From: an uncultured Flavobacterium sp. | Lineage (GTDB): Bacteria; Bacteroidota; Bacteroidia; Flavobacteriales; Flavobacteriaceae | NCBI GenBank assembly: GCA_943912855.1 | Contig: CALTVC010000005.1 | Span: 124,001-188,000 of the forward strand | Length of the DNA stretch: 64,000 bases | Reading direction: 5' to 3' | Notes under the pieces: model-generated | What the model was told of the DNA's origin: nothing | The model's input: only the letters and a program-made list of their open reading frames with translations | Database searches by the model: none | Shown: positions 15,694 to 23,539 of the stretch, piece after piece | Numbering within the stretch: the stretch's first letter is position 1 | Layout of the letters: the number at the start of each line of letters is the position of its first letter | Made by a program: the position numbers and the translations under genes

Positions 15694-18018
15694 CTATTCT
15701 TGCGGAGTGTCGTTACTCCTGTCTTCGCGTGGGGCATCGTCCCTGCGTTCCTGGCGTGGGCCACGGTCGCGAGAGTTGCGATCATCCCTTCCGTTACCAC
15801 GGTTATCGCGGCCACGGTCGTTACGTTCACCACGGAAACCACCACGGTCACCACCTTCGCGTGGGCCACGGTCTTCGCGCGGAGGACGCTCTTTATAGCC
15901 TTCCGGCTTAGGAAGCAATGCCTTGCGAGAAACTTTTTCCTTACGTGTTTTAGGGTCAATACCTATGTATTTTACATTAAATACATCGCCCATGTTTACT
16001 ACGTCGGTTACGTTTTCAGTACGCTCCCATGCAAGTTCGCTTACGTGTAGCAGTACCTCGTTACCCGGAGCAGCAGTATATTCTACTACAGCACCAAAGT
16101 CCAGAAGTTTTATAACTTTTACTTCATAAGTTTCGCCTACTGCAGGTTTAAATACAATAGAGTCGATTTTCTTAAGAACCATTTCAATTCCTTCAGGGCT
16201 TGTACCAAGGATTTCAACTTCTCCCTGCTCGTTAACCTCGTTAATAACGATGGTTGTGCCTGAAGCTTTCTGAAGTTCCTGGATAACCTTACCACCAGGA
16301 CCGATAAGTGCACCAATGTACTGACCAGGAATGGTAGTAGTGATGATTTTCGGAGCATGACGTTTAACAGTTTCGCGTGGCTCAGCAATTACTTCTGTAA
16401 GCTTACCAAGGATGTGAAGACGGCCTTCACGTGCCTGGTCTAGAGCTTTTTCCATAATCTCGTAGTTAAGCCCCTCGATTTTTATGTCCATTTGGCAAGC
16501 AGTAATACCATCGGCAGTACCGGTTACTTTAAAGTCCATATCACCAAGGTGGTCTTCATCGCCAAGGATGTCGCTTAGTACGGCATAACGGCCTGTTTTA
16601 TCGTCAGAGATAAGACCCATAGCAATACCCGAAACTGGTTTTTTAAGCTTAACACCTGCATCCATAAGGGCAAGTGTACCGGCACATACGGTAGCCATAG
16701 AAGATGAACCGTTAGATTCAAGTACTTCAGAAACTACACGCACAGTGTATGGGTTTTCTTCAGAGATCATGTTTTTAAGTGCACGCTGAGCAAGGTTACC
16801 ATGACCTACTTCACGCCTTGAAGTTCCCCTTAGAGGTTTAGCCTCACCGGTAGAGAAAGGAGGGAAGTTATAGTGCAGGTAAAAACGCTCTTCGCCCTGT
16901 TCAGACGGAAGGTCGATGATGTTCGCCTCACGAGATGTACCAAGGGTTACTGTAGCAAGCGCTTGGGTTTCACCACGTGTAAACACAGATGAACCGTGAG
17001 TAGAAGGCAGGTAATCTACCTCGCACCATATAGGACGGATCTCTGTAGTCTTACGACCGTCAAGACGTAGGCCCAGGTCAAGGATTACGTTACGTACAGC
17101 TTCTTTTTGTGCTTTGTAAAGGTATTTTTTTACAAGGTCACCTTTTTCAAGGATTTCTTCTTCGGTAAAGGCAGCGATAACTTCGTCTTTAACAACGCTG
17201 AATTTTTCAGAACGCTCGCTTTTTGCAGAACTTTCCTGTGCTATGGCAAAGTACTTGTCGTAGCTCAGTTCGTATACTTTGGCTTTTACCTCGTCGTCGT
17301 TAACTTCAGGCTCGTACTCACGGAAACCTTTGTTTACCGCTGCACGAAGTTTTTCCTGAACTTCGATTTGTTTTTTAATGGCTTCGTGAGCAAATTTGAT
17401 AGCTTCTACCATTTCGGCTTCAGATATCTCCTTCATTTCACCTTCTACCATGGCTACAGAGTCTGCGCTGGCGCCTATCATCATGTCGATGTCAGACTCG
17501 GCAAGCTGTGCTTTGCTTGGGTTTATGATAAACTCACCGTTAACGCGGCCTACACGCACTTCAGATATAAGGGTGTAAAAAGGCACGTCAGATACAGCAA
17601 GGGCAGCCGAAGCGGCAAGACCTGCAAGAGCATCCGGCATTACTTCCTCGTCATGGCTCATTAGTTGTATCATTACCTGTGTTTCGGCATGGTAATCATC
17701 CGGGAAAAGCGGGCGAAGTACCCTGTCTACAAGGCGCATGGTAAGTACTTCAACATCGCTTGGACGAGCCTCACGCTTGAAGAAACCGCCTGGGAAACGA
17801 CCCGCCGCGGCAAATTTTTCACGGTAATCTACCGTAAGGGGTAAAAAGTCGATACCGGGAGAGGCTGTCCTGGCAGACACTACTGTACCAAGTAGCATGG
17901 CATTACCCATGCGTACTACTACAGAGCCGTCTGCCTGTTTTGCCAGTTTCCCTGTTTCAACAGAGATAGTACGTCCATCTCCTAAATCAATAGTTTCCTT
18001 AATTACGTTTGGAATCAT
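15694..18018 (-). CDS. pnp: Polyribonucleotide nucleotidyltransferase (PNPase)
   Basis: About 774 residues from the ATG at 18018 (MIPNVIKETIDLGDG). A second in-frame ATG at 18027 would add three residues. Two RNase PH domains: the first with REKFAAAGRFPGGFFKREARPSD (about 66-90), the second around FYLHYNFPPFSTGEAKP and RREVGHGNLAQRAL with the catalytic DILGDEDHLGDMDFKVTG region (about 480-500). KH (IGPGGKVIQEL) and S1 (GAVVEYTAAPGNEVLLHVSEL) RNA-binding domains follow. The last 65 residues are a low-complexity Arg/Gly/Asp/Glu tail. The enzyme degrades RNA from the 3' end with phosphate. Follows rpsO, the usual bacterial gene order. Confidence 0.97.
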   Translation of the reverse strand: MIPNVIKETIDLGDGRTISVETGKLAKQADGSVVVRMGNAMLLGTVVSARTASPGIDFLPLTVDYREKFAAAGRFPGGFFKREARPSDVEVLTMRLVDRVLRPLFPDDYHAETQVMIQLMSHDEEVMPDALAGLAASAALAVSDVPFYTLISEVRVGRVNGEFIINPSKAQLAESDIDMMIGASADSVAMVEGEMKEISEAEMVEAIKFAHEAIKKQIEVQEKLRAAVNKGFREYEPEVNDDEVKAKVYELSYDKYFAIAQESSAKSERSEKFSVVKDEVIAAFTEEEILEKGDLVKKYLYKAQKEAVRNVILDLGLRLDGRKTTEIRPIWCEVDYLPSTHGSSVFTRGETQALATVTLGTSREANIIDLPSEQGEERFYLHYNFPPFSTGEAKPLRGTSRREVGHGNLAQRALKNMISEENPYTVRVVSEVLESNGSSSMATVCAGTLALMDAGVKLKKPVSGIAMGLISDDKTGRYAVLSDILGDEDHLGDMDFKVTGTADGITACQMDIKIEGLNYEIMEKALDQAREGRLHILGKLTEVIAEPRETVKRHAPKIITTTIPGQYIGALIGPGGKVIQELQKASGTTIVINEVNEQGEVEILGTSPEGIEMVLKKIDSIVFKPAVGETYEVKVIKLLDFGAVVEYTAAPGNEVLLHVSELAWERTENVTDVVNMGDVFNVKYIGIDPKTRKEKVSRKALLPKPEGYKERPPREDRGPREGGDRGGFRGERNDRGRDNRGNGRDDRNSRDRGPRQERRDDAPREDRSNDTPQE

Positions 18019-18129
18019 ACATTGCATTTCTTTTGATTAAACAATGGGTTGTTGTTTGTTGTGTTGTTGTGTAGTTGTTTAGTACCCAATGAAAAACCAA
18101 AACTTTTTCTTTAATTTCTATAAAACAAA

Positions 18130-18151
18130 AAGAGGCGCGCGGGCACCTCTT
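18130..18151 (-). terminator. Attenuator or processing hairpin between rpsO and pnp
   Basis: On the minus strand AAGAGGTGC pairs with GCGCCTCTT around a CCGC loop, with one G-U pair that forms only in the minus-strand RNA. TTTTTGTTTT follows, so it reads as an intrinsic terminator between rpsO and pnp. In other bacteria such a hairpin lets most transcripts stop after rpsO and a fraction read on into pnp; that role here is inferred. Confidence 0.75.
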
Positions 18152-18160
18152 CTCATTCGA

Positions 18161-18430
18161 TTATTTCCTGATGTTAAGTTCTTTCAGAATCTCACGATAT
18201 TTGTTGATGTCTTTCTTCTTCAGGTAGTCAAGAAGGCTCCTTCTTTTACCTACAAGCTTAACAAGAGAACGCTCAGTGTTGTAATCATGACGGTTCTTCT
18301 TAAGGTGACCTGTAAGGTGGTTAATCCTGAATGTGAAAAGCGCAATCTGACCTTCAGTGCTACCAGTGTTAGTAGCTGACTGGCCGTGTTTTGCGAAAAT
18401 TTCCGCTTTAACTTCTTTAGTTAAGTACAT
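18161..18430 (-). CDS. rpsO: 30S ribosomal protein S15
   Basis: 89 residues, the normal length. Matches S15 throughout: MYLTKEVKAEIFAKHG, TGSTEGQIALFTFRINHLTGHLKKNRHDYNTERSL, and the C-terminal KRRSLLDYLKKKDINKYREILKELNIRK. S15 binds the 16S rRNA central domain early in small-subunit assembly. The gene has a very good promoter (TTG-N19-TACCTTTG) and is followed by a hairpin and pnp on the same strand. Confidence 0.98.
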   Translation of the reverse strand: MYLTKEVKAEIFAKHGQSATNTGSTEGQIALFTFRINHLTGHLKKNRHDYNTERSLVKLVGKRRSLLDYLKKKDINKYREILKELNIRK

Positions 18431-18484
18431 GCTAATATTATTTTAAATAATTATTATGTATACGGGTGTATCCCGATTTGCGTG

Positions 18485-18514
18485 CAAAGGTAATTATTTT
18501 TTGTTGACAAGCAA
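18485..18514 (-). promoter_or_regulatory. rpsO promoter, complete Bacteroidetes consensus
   Basis: On the minus strand a -33 TTG (18512-18514) and a -7 TACCTTTG (18485-18492) are 19 bases apart, within the known 17-23 spacing. This is one of the best-formed promoters in the window. It leaves a leader of roughly 50 bases before the rpsO ATG, long enough for translational autoregulation, which is known for S15 in other bacteria. Confidence 0.75.
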
Positions 18515-18520
18515 GAAAAT

Positions 18521-18612
18521 TTTGTTTCAAGTTTCAGGTTTCAAGTTCTTACTCTTGCAGTTGTTACGGCTGAGTGAGAACTTGAAACCTGAAACTTGAA
18601 ACCTGAAACAAA
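18521..18612. repeat. Dispersed intergenic inverted repeat (TTTCAAGTTTCAGG family), copy 1
   Basis: The left arm (18521-18554, words TTTCAAG and TTTCAGG) and right arm (from 18571 to about 18612) are near-perfect complements over about 30 bases; the right arm has one extra CCTGAAAC word. The loop is about 20 bases. The same words recur at 33487-33520 and 34148-34240, so it is a multi-copy element. It lies between rpsO and the GAF gene and could form a long stem in either transcript. Confidence 0.8.
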
Positions 18613-19068
18613 TTAAAACAGTTTCGCCACCTCCGCATTTACAAATTCCAGAAAACGCTCGTCTTCTTCGGTAAAAGCATCCAGTACATGGCTGTCTATG
18701 TCTATTTGTCCTATGTTTTCGCCGTTTACAAATAGTGGTATTACCACTTCGCTTTTTACGGTAATGCTACAGGCTATGTAATTGTCTTGTGCGGTAACGT
18801 CTGGCACTACAAAGTTTTTGTTGCTTACGGCTACCTGTCCGCAAATGCCCTTACCAAAAGGTATTACGGTATGGTCTGTCGGTTCACCGGCGTATGGACC
18901 CAGGATAAGTTCTTCTTTGTCTCCATTACGGAAATAAAAGCCTACCCAGTCGTAATAATCTATATTGTCGCGCAATAAGTGGCACAATTGTAGTAGTTTA
19001 TCTTCGCGTAGTGTATTGTCGTGATGCAGTATGTCGGTTACTTTAGGTTGAAGTTCCTGAAATGTCAT
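18613..19068 (-). CDS. GAF-domain protein, free-methionine-(R)-sulfoxide reductase family
   Basis: 151 residues, one cytosolic GAF domain. It has the family pattern WVGFYF, LILGPYAG, IPFGKGICGQ, IACSITVKSEVVIPL and IGQIDIDSHVLDAFTEEDE. In characterised fRMsr enzymes three Cys matter. Here Cys76 (GICGQ) and Cys100 (YIACS, the catalytic position) remain, but the first one is lost (EPTDHTVIP where E. coli has KIACVRIP). The usual HIACD is YIACS. It may be an active enzyme with a two-Cys cycle or a diverged sensor. The family assignment is good and the activity uncertain. Single-gene unit with a -7 box at 19093-19100. Confidence 0.85.
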   Translation of the reverse strand: MTFQELQPKVTDILHHDNTLREDKLLQLCHLLRDNIDYYDWVGFYFRNGDKEELILGPYAGEPTDHTVIPFGKGICGQVAVSNKNFVVPDVTAQDNYIACSITVKSEVVIPLFVNGENIGQIDIDSHVLDAFTEEDERFLEFVNAEVAKLF

Positions 19069-19092
19069 TTGTTAAGCTTTCTAAATTTTATG

Positions 19093-19100
19093 CAAAGGTA
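19093..19100 (-). promoter_or_regulatory. -7 box of the GAF gene
   Basis: TACCTTTG on the minus strand fits TAnnTTTG and ends 25 bases before the ATG at 19068. It is divergent from the xrtF -7 box 26 bases away, so the two promoters share a short region. Confidence 0.6.
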
Positions 19101-19125
19101 CTGAGTACGTAACTGCCGATTTATA

Positions 19126-19133
19126 TATTTTTG
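19126..19133 (+). promoter_or_regulatory. -7 box of xrtF
   Basis: TATTTTTG fits TAnnTTTG and ends 15 bases before the xrtF ATG at 19148, which implies a leader of about 8-10 bases. Confidence 0.5.
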
Positions 19134-19147
19134 TTAAAAATTGAAAT

Positions 19148-19708
19148 ATGGGTATCGTATCAGATAACAAGCCGTTTTTTATGTTCCTGCTCCGTTTTGC
19201 ACTGAGTTACATAGTGCTGGCTGGGGTATATTGGCTGTATTTGTCGCAATACGATACAGCCAACTTTGAGGCCGACGGCGTAACCCGTGAGGTAGCCCGA
19301 GAATCATCAGCATTGGTGCGTTTTATGGGCGATGCCTCTTATACAGAGCCACATCCTAAAGATGCGTCCGATAAGCTTTTTGTGAATGGCAAATACGTAG
19401 CTCGTATTGTAGAAGGCTGTAATGCAGTAAGTGTTATGGTACTGTTTGCCGCGTTTGTGGTGGCATTTTATGTAGACTTTAAAAAGACTACTCTTTACAT
19501 CCTGGCAGGTATTGTAATTATCCATTTGCTGAATGTACTCCGTATAGGGCTCATAGCCAAGGCGGGTTATTACTACCCGGAGTATTGGGATTTTCTGCAC
19601 GACATTGTTTTCCCTACCTTTATATATGCTGTGGTTTTTGTACTATGGGTGTTTTGGGTACTAAAAGTTTATACCAATGCAAAGAAAACTACGACTCAGC
19701 CCGCTTAA
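19148..19708 (+). CDS. xrtF: Exosortase family protein XrtF
   Basis: 186 residues with about four membrane helices. The exosortase catalytic triad is visible: Cys91 in EGCNAVSVMVLF, Arg132 in LLNVLRIGL and His151 in LHDIVFP. XrtF is the flavobacterial branch of the exosortase/archaeosortase transpeptidases, which are thought to cleave a C-terminal signal and move proteins to the envelope or onto a carrier. Unlike PEP-CTERM systems, its substrates are not known as far as I am aware, and no protein here has an obvious matching C-terminal signal. It overlaps the next gene by 32 bases, so the two are translationally coupled. Confidence 0.92.
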   Translation: MGIVSDNKPFFMFLLRFALSYIVLAGVYWLYLSQYDTANFEADGVTREVARESSALVRFMGDASYTEPHPKDASDKLFVNGKYVARIVEGCNAVSVMVLFAAFVVAFYVDFKKTTLYILAGIVIIHLLNVLRIGLIAKAGYYYPEYWDFLHDIVFPTFIYAVVFVLWVFWVLKVYTNAKKTTTQPA

Positions 19709-20117
19709 CTGGGGTATCCTGGGTTTAATGGCGGTACTGCTCATCTGTGTAAGGATGTTTCAGCACAGTTTGTTTTACGACCCGTTTGTTCACTTTTTTA
19801 AAAAGATAGACAAGAGTCATTTCCCGGAGTATGATACCGCCAAGCTGTTTTTAAACTACCTTTTCAGGTATGGCATAAATACAGTATTGTCTTTAGGTAT
19901 ACTGTGGGTAATGTTTAAGGACAAAGCTATTATTAAGCTCACGTCATTATTATATGCAGGGCTTTTTGTGGTATTGGCGCTATCCTTATATATGATCTTG
20001 CAGGCAGATGCACCGTCGTTAAAGCTGGTGTTTTACATCAGGAGGTTCTTGATGCAACCCTTGCCATTATTACTATTCGTTCCGGCGTTTTATTACCAGA
20101 AATACATGAAGCCGTAA
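19677..20117 (+). CDS. Exosortase F system-associated membrane protein
   Basis: 146 residues with about four membrane helices (near 12-28, 62-82, 88-108, 125-142). Polar motifs FYDPFVHFFKKIDKSHFPEYDTAKLFLNYLFRYGINT lie between helices 1 and 2. It is the small partner that regularly follows xrtF in Flavobacteria (known as exosortase F system-associated protein). Its start lies inside xrtF in another frame. Its job is unknown; the fixed pairing suggests it is a subunit of the sorting machine or a substrate-handling factor. Confidence 0.85.
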   Translation: MQRKLRLSPLNWGILGLMAVLLICVRMFQHSLFYDPFVHFFKKIDKSHFPEYDTAKLFLNYLFRYGINTVLSLGILWVMFKDKAIIKLTSLLYAGLFVVLALSLYMILQADAPSLKLVFYIRRFLMQPLPLLLFVPAFYYQKYMKP

Positions 20118-20157
20118 ATTTTAGCATAAGAAAGGACTTTCAAAATGCTACTTTTCA

Positions 20158-20165
20158 TACCTTTG
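20158..20165 (+). promoter_or_regulatory. -7 box abutting the HYC_CC_PP start codon
   Basis: TACCTTTG fits TAnnTTTG and ends only five bases before the ATG at 20171. Transcription starting about 5-7 bases downstream would give a leaderless or almost leaderless mRNA. No other ATG within the signal peptide could replace it. Confidence 0.55.
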
Positions 20166-20170
20166 CACTG

Positions 20171-20599
20171 ATGAAACTTAAAAAGCACATAAGTACATTA
20201 CTTTCTGCCCTTATATTGTTTGCCAATATAGGGTTGATGCTTAATGTGCATTACTGCCACGGCAGGGTTTCATCGGTATCGATAAACTACAAGCTGAAAG
20301 ATGCCTGCGAAGAGCCGGTACAAAAAAAGAAAACCAAAGGCTGTTGTGCTACCGCTGCCAAAAGCCACAAGGAGTGCTGCAAGGACAATGTTGTAAAACT
20401 ACAGGACAAGGCAGACAAAACGCTTGTAAAATCGCTTCAGTTAGATCTTGGTGCGTTTTATGTTTCAGATGCGTATAACAATGCCTTTTTTGCTACAGCT
20501 ACAGATGTTGCCGTGCAAAAAGACGCGCCTGCGTTTTATGCTGAAACCAATGCGCCACCACTCTATAAATTATATTGCCAATACGTTTTCTACGCCTGA
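20171..20599 (+). CDS. HYC_CC_PP family small secreted or membrane-anchored protein
   Basis: 142 residues. An N-terminal hydrophobic segment (about 8-25) is followed by the three signatures that name this family: HYC (27-29), CC pairs (58-59 and 69-70, in a Lys-rich loop) and PP (129-130 in NAPPLY). The paired Cys and the basic loop suggest metal binding or redox sensing, though no function is established. The next genes are a TonB receptor and a secreted HMA-domain metal binder on the same strand, so a role in metal, probably copper, handling is inferred from context. Its mRNA may be leaderless. Confidence 0.78.
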   Translation: MKLKKHISTLLSALILFANIGLMLNVHYCHGRVSSVSINYKLKDACEEPVQKKKTKGCCATAAKSHKECCKDNVVKLQDKADKTLVKSLQLDLGAFYVSDAYNNAFFATATDVAVQKDAPAFYAETNAPPLYKLYCQYVFYA

Positions 20600-20675
20600 A
20601 TTTCATAGTTTTTTACGTTGAAGCCCAACCTTCATTGGGCAAACTGTATCATTAACTATTGAAATTCATTTTTTT

Positions 20676-22928
20676 ATGCATAAAATCCTCGTGATATTGT
20701 GTTTCCTTGGCTTGTATACGCTTAATGCCCAGGAAACTGTAAGCGGCAAGGTGCTGGACGAAAAGAACCAGCCACTGCCGGGAGCCAACGTGTTTTGGCT
20801 TAATACATCCATTGCTACCTCTACTGATGGCGATGGTGCGTTTTCCATTCCATATTCTAAAGAAAACATGATGCTGGTTATAAGCTATATTGGCTTTAAA
20901 ACCGACACTATACATATAATGACACCGCAAATCATTACCCGAAAACTGACTCCTGATAACGGGCAGCAACTGGGTGAAGTGGTGGTAGACAAAACCCAGA
21001 GCAGTCTTAGGCGTACGCAGTCGGCTGTGAATACCACTAACATGAGTGCGCGTGAGCTTACCAAGGCGGCGTGCTGTAACATAGCAGAGAGTTTTGAAAC
21101 CAACCCATCGGTAGATGTTAACTTTAGCGATGCCCTTACCGGCACCCGCCAGATAAAAATGCTGGGTCTTACCAGTCCGTATTTGCTTATATCTGAAGAA
21201 AACATACCGTCGGTACGTGGGGCAGGGCAGGCGTATGGTCTTACCTTTGTGCCGGGTACCTGGGTAGAAAGCATACAGGTAACCAAAGGTGCCGGTCCGG
21301 TAATCAACGGTTACGAGAGTGTTTCGGGACAGATAAACTACGAGTTGATTAAGCCCGAAAACAGCGACCCGTTTTTCCTTAACCTATATGCAGGTATGGG
21401 CGGGCGCTACGAACTGAATGCTCACGTAAAACAAAAGGTGTCGGATAAGTGGAATACGCTGTTGTTTGTGCACGGTAATACCCGTGTGGGTAAATACGAC
21501 ATGAACCACGACGGTTTCCTGGATAACCCACTTGCCAAACAAATAAACGTAATGAACCGCTGGCAGTATGAAGATGCCGAAAAAGGTATCGTTAGCTTCC
21601 TGAATGTGCGTTACATGCGCGACGAAAAACAGGCGGGTATGGTAGATTTTGAACCAAGTCGTGACAGGGGTACTACAAACCACTGGGGTAGCGAAATTAA
21701 TACCGACAAGCTGGATGCTTCAGCGAAGCTGGGTTACGTATGGCCCGATATGCCGTATCAGAGCATTGGGCTTCAAACAGCTTTTAACTACCACAGGCAG
21801 GGTTCGTACTTTGGTTTGAATCAATATGATATTGACCAGAAAAGCGGGTATGCCAACCTTATTTTCAGCTCTATCATAGACAATACCATGAACAAGTTCT
21901 CTACAGGTATTAGTGCTACGTACGATAAGTACAATGAGTTTGCCTACATTTTTACAGGGAACAACGGTGCTGATTACGACAGGATAGACAATTCGGCCGG
22001 TGCATTCTTTGAATATACCTATGACAATGCTAATAACCTGAGCCTGGTGCTTGGCGGTAGGTTTGACTACCACAACCGTCTTGGGGCGTTTGCCACACCA
22101 AGACTACACCTTAAATACAATCCATGGGAAAAAGGTACGCTGCGTGTTTCTGCCGGAAGGGGAAAAAGGGCTGCCAACATATTTGCTGAAAACCAACAGT
22201 ATTTTGGTTCTTCGCGCGCGTTTAACATCCTTGGTTCGGGAGGGAAACTGTATGGATTAAATCCTGAAATAGCATGGAACTACGGCGCAAGTTTTGTACA
22301 GGGTTTTACGGTTTTCGGAAAAAATGCCGAACTTGCCGTAGACTTTTATCGCACCGATTTCCAAAACCAGGTAGTGGTAGATATATTTTCCAGTCCGCAG
22401 GCGGTATCGTTCTATAACCTGAAAGGAAGCAGTTTTGCTAACAGCCTTCAGGTAGACCTTAATTATGAGATTACACAGCATTTTAATGTACGTACCTCAT
22501 ATAAGTATTACAACATAGAAACCGACTACGCTACAGGTACGTTTGATAAACCGCTTCAGGCAAAACACCGTTTCTTTGCCAATGCAGCGTATGAAACCCA
22601 CGTGCACGAAGGCGGTAAACAATGGAAGTTTGACCTTACATATAATTTGCTGGGCAAACAACGTTTACCATATACGGGTAGCAACCCTACGGAGTACCAG
22701 ATGGGCGATTATTCGCCGTCATTCGGAACGCTGAATGCGCAGGTAACACACAGTTTCAGCAGCGTGTTTGAAATGTACGTAGGAGGGGAGAACATGACCA
22801 ATTACAGGCAAAACAAAGCCATACTGGGTGTAAACGATCCTTTTGGCCAGTATTTTGATACTACATTAGTATACGGTCCGGTATTCGGGCAGATGTACTA
22901 TGCGGGATTAAGGTTTAAGATTAAGTAA
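20676..22928 (+). CDS. TonB-dependent receptor, probably for a metal or metal complex
   Basis: 750 residues. Signal peptide (1-18, ending LNAQ), CarboxypepD_reg-like domain (about 20-100, SGKVLDEKNQPLPGANVFWL), plug (about 120-230, with ESFETNPSVDVNFSDALTGT, RQIKMLGLTSPYLLISEENIPSVRG and VTKGAGPVINGYESVSGQI) and a barrel to the C-terminal GLRFKIK. Two Cys occur in the plug (KAACCNIAES), unusual for these receptors and consistent with metal binding. The gene sits between the HYC_CC_PP gene and a secreted HMA-domain gene, a grouping that points to metal uptake or homeostasis. The receptor family is certain, the ligand is inferred. Confidence 0.9.
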   Translation: MHKILVILCFLGLYTLNAQETVSGKVLDEKNQPLPGANVFWLNTSIATSTDGDGAFSIPYSKENMMLVISYIGFKTDTIHIMTPQIITRKLTPDNGQQLGEVVVDKTQSSLRRTQSAVNTTNMSARELTKAACCNIAESFETNPSVDVNFSDALTGTRQIKMLGLTSPYLLISEENIPSVRGAGQAYGLTFVPGTWVESIQVTKGAGPVINGYESVSGQINYELIKPENSDPFFLNLYAGMGGRYELNAHVKQKVSDKWNTLLFVHGNTRVGKYDMNHDGFLDNPLAKQINVMNRWQYEDAEKGIVSFLNVRYMRDEKQAGMVDFEPSRDRGTTNHWGSEINTDKLDASAKLGYVWPDMPYQSIGLQTAFNYHRQGSYFGLNQYDIDQKSGYANLIFSSIIDNTMNKFSTGISATYDKYNEFAYIFTGNNGADYDRIDNSAGAFFEYTYDNANNLSLVLGGRFDYHNRLGAFATPRLHLKYNPWEKGTLRVSAGRGKRAANIFAENQQYFGSSRAFNILGSGGKLYGLNPEIAWNYGASFVQGFTVFGKNAELAVDFYRTDFQNQVVVDIFSSPQAVSFYNLKGSSFANSLQVDLNYEITQHFNVRTSYKYYNIETDYATGTFDKPLQAKHRFFANAAYETHVHEGGKQWKFDLTYNLLGKQRLPYTGSNPTEYQMGDYSPSFGTLNAQVTHSFSSVFEMYVGGENMTNYRQNKAILGVNDPFGQYFDTTLVYGPVFGQMYYAGLRFKIK

Positions 22929-22934
22929 TTAAAA

Positions 22935-23037
22935 CCACCCCAGCTTTCAGCCACCCCTCCAAAGGATGGGAATTGTAACAACGGAGCAGCAGAGTGGCAT
23001 TCCCCTCCCTCGGAGGGGTGCCCGAAGGGCGGGGTGG
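22935..23037. repeat. REP-like intergenic palindromic element
   Basis: About 100 bases bounded by CCACCCC (22935-22941) and GGGGTGG (23031-23037). Inside are smaller palindromes CCCCTCCCTCGGAGGGG and GCCCGAAGGGC. It is much richer in G+C than the flanking DNA. It lies between the TonB receptor and the HMA-domain gene and would fold into a stable branched structure in the transcript. Only one copy was seen in the window; the layout resembles intergenic repeats common in flavobacterial genomes. Confidence 0.6.
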
Positions 23038-23091
23038 ACATACACAAAATAAAGAAGACAAATTTTATAAAACATAATAAAGACAACAACA

Positions 23092-23433
23092 ATGAAAAAG
23101 TTCCTTTTAATGCTATTAGTTATGCTTGCAGGATTTACCATGCAGGCGCAGGAAAAGAAAAGCAAGAATGCCAAGCACGATGTGGCTGTTAAAGGTAATT
23201 GTGACCAGTGTAAACGCCGTATAGAAAAAGCGGCTTACACGGTTAAGGGAGTAAAATCTGCGGAGTGGCATGCCGATGACGAAACCCTGCACATTATCAT
23301 TGATGAAACCAAATGCTCTTCAGATCAGGTACGTGAAGCCGTAGCTAAAAGCGGACATGATACAGATAAGGTAAAAGCTACAGATGAGGCCTACAAAAAC
23401 CTCCACAGCTGTTGTCAGTACAACCGCGGTTAA
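23092..23433 (+). CDS. Secreted heavy-metal-associated (HMA) domain protein
   Basis: 113 residues. A signal peptide (1-20, ending MQAQ) is followed by an HMA fold (about 30-97). The metal-binding loop is GNC37-D-Q-C40, a variant of the usual GMxCxxC with Asn in place of Met-x. The C-terminal HSCCQYN adds two further Cys. HMA proteins carry Cu(I) or similar soft metals. Being exported, this one would act as a periplasmic metallochaperone or scavenger. It follows the TonB receptor on the same strand, with a repeat element between, and ends at a strong terminator. Confidence 0.88.
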   Translation: MKKFLLMLLVMLAGFTMQAQEKKSKNAKHDVAVKGNCDQCKRRIEKAAYTVKGVKSAEWHADDETLHIIIDETKCSSDQVREAVAKSGHDTDKVKATDEAYKNLHSCCQYNRG

Positions 23434-23445
23434 TATGTTTACAAG

Positions 23446-23478
23446 CGCCCCGATTCTTAAGATTGGGGCGTTTTTTTT
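23446..23478 (+). terminator. Terminator of the metal-handling gene group
   Basis: Stem CGCCCCGATT (23446-23455) with GATTGGGGCG (23461-23470), with two G-T pairs, loop CTTAA, then eight T. It lies 13 bases after the HMA gene stop codon. Confidence 0.88.
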
Positions 23479-23539
23479 AAGAAAAAAGTCGGATTTCGTA
23501 TTTAAAAATGACATAATTTAGTCCTGTAAAACAAAAGTA

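Noticed and set aside
17107..17664. 185-residue plus-strand frame opposite pnp
   Set aside because: Phe/Tyr/Val-rich shadow of the pnp coding strand with no start context.
18521..18612. Repeats suspected to be a CRISPR array
   Set aside because: The repeated words form one inverted repeat with no regularly spaced unique spacers, and no cas genes are present.
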